From Helicobacter pylori (GTDB lineage: Bacteria; Campylobacterota; Campylobacteria; Campylobacterales; Helicobacteraceae): a stretch of 64,000 nt of DNA. Each line of letters starts with the position of its first letter. Within the stretch, counting starts at the first letter, position 1. This document shows positions 63,552-64,000 of this stretch, in pieces. The DNA lies in assembly GCA_008032935.1 (NCBI GenBank), contig CP032039.1, positions 124,001 to 188,000 on the forward strand, written 5' to 3'. Both the position numbers and the translations under genes were made by a program. The notes under the pieces are model-generated. The model made no database searches. It saw only the letters and a program-made list of their open reading frames with translations, and had not been told where the DNA came from.

Positions 63552-64000
63552 TACAAATTTATCACGCTGACGCTTTTGAGATCATCAAGGATTTTTACCA
63601 GCAAAATTTAAAAGTGGATGCGATCATCACAGACCCTCCTTATAACATTTCGGTTAAAAACAATTTTCCCACCCTAAAGAGCGCTAAAAGGCAAGGCATA
63701 GATTTTGGGGAATGGGATAAAAATTTCAAGCTTTTAGAATGGATCACGCGCTACGCCCCCTTAATCAATCCAAACGGCTGCATGGTGATTTTTTGCTCTT
63801 ACAGGTTTATAAGCTATATCGCTGATTTTTTAGAAGACAACGGCTTTGTAGTCAAAGACTTTATCCAATGGGTTAAAAATAATCCCATGCCAAGAAATAT
63901 TCACCGGCGCTATGTCCAAGACACGGAATTTGCCTTATGGGCGGTTAAAAAGAAAGCCAAATGGGTGTTTAACAAACCCGAAAATGAAAAATATTTACGA
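63548..64000 (+). CDS. Adenine-specific DNA methyltransferase (partial)
   Basis: A DPPY-type N6-adenine methyltransferase runs off the window end after 151 codons. Motif IV is AIITDPPYNISVKNN near residue 31, and target segments include NGCMVIFCSYRFISYIADFL and WVKNNPMPRNIHRRYVQDTE. It matches HP0050, the m6A partner of the HP0051 C5 enzyme in a type IIS system. Coupled by ATGA to the broken C5 gene, so prophage insertion could alter its expression. Confidence 0.9.
   Translation, partial: MIQIYHADAFEIIKDFYQQNLKVDAIITDPPYNISVKNNFPTLKSAKRQGIDFGEWDKNFKLLEWITRYAPLINPNGCMVIFCSYRFISYIADFLEDNGFVVKDFIQWVKNNPMPRNIHRRYVQDTEFALWAVKKKAKWVFNKPENEKYLR

Overview
The window reads as Helicobacter pylori chromosome, or a very close gastric Helicobacter. 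The order is mqo, rplM-rpsI, tlpC, horA, prfA, rpsT, glmM, lspA, tRNA-Val, ureABIEFGH, a WXG100/FtsK cluster, putA-putP and a pair of DNA methyltransferases. I recognise this as the H. pylori 26695 HP0086 to HP0050 order. Locus-tag matches are from memory, not from a search.

Regions. 1-11.9 kb is housekeeping and surface genes. 11.9-18.2 kb is the complete urease operon with tRNA-Val upstream and a recognisable NikR operator and -10 box before ureA. 18.3-28.8 kb is a minus-strand accessory cluster that looks like a Gram-negative version of a type VII (WXG100/ESX) secretion locus. It holds an FtsK/SpoIIIE-type ATPase, a WXG100-like protein, a larger protein sharing the WXG100-like N-terminus and ending in a degenerate WHH/HNH-like toxin domain, a SMI1/KNR4 (SUKH) immunity-like protein, an Hsp70-like ATPase, two large coiled-coil proteins (one phase variable through an 11-C tract) and a lipoprotein. 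29.1-34.2 kb is the proline utilisation pair putA-putP.

A 27.6-kb prophage (about 35,229-62,803) sits inside a cytosine-5 DNA methyltransferase gene, between 6-bp copies of AATAAT. All its recognised genes lie on the minus strand: DNA-binding and replication genes (winged helix, DnaB-like helicase, DnaG-like primase), large internal or polyvalent proteins, head genes (scaffold, N4-gp56-like capsid, cement-like protein, portal, large terminase), holin, fibre, lysis and small-terminase candidates. I found no integrase. Joining the two prophage ends in silico rebuilds a phage reading frame through the core, so attP appears to lie inside a phage gene that integration splits. A motif (TAACCCTTAAAA plus a TTAAATA-like box) recurs 45-53 nt before six phage start codons and is a good candidate for a phage late promoter.

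The assembly shows many single-base homopolymer differences that break otherwise continuous genes: lspA, putP, the FtsK-like gene twice, the Hsp70-like gene, a coiled-coil gene, and several phage genes. Their number, spread and uniform type make sequencing error the first explanation to exclude. The methyltransferase has a separate oddity: the left fragment carries two catalytic PCQ motifs in frame, as if a deletion had fused two methyltransferase genes before the prophage arrived.
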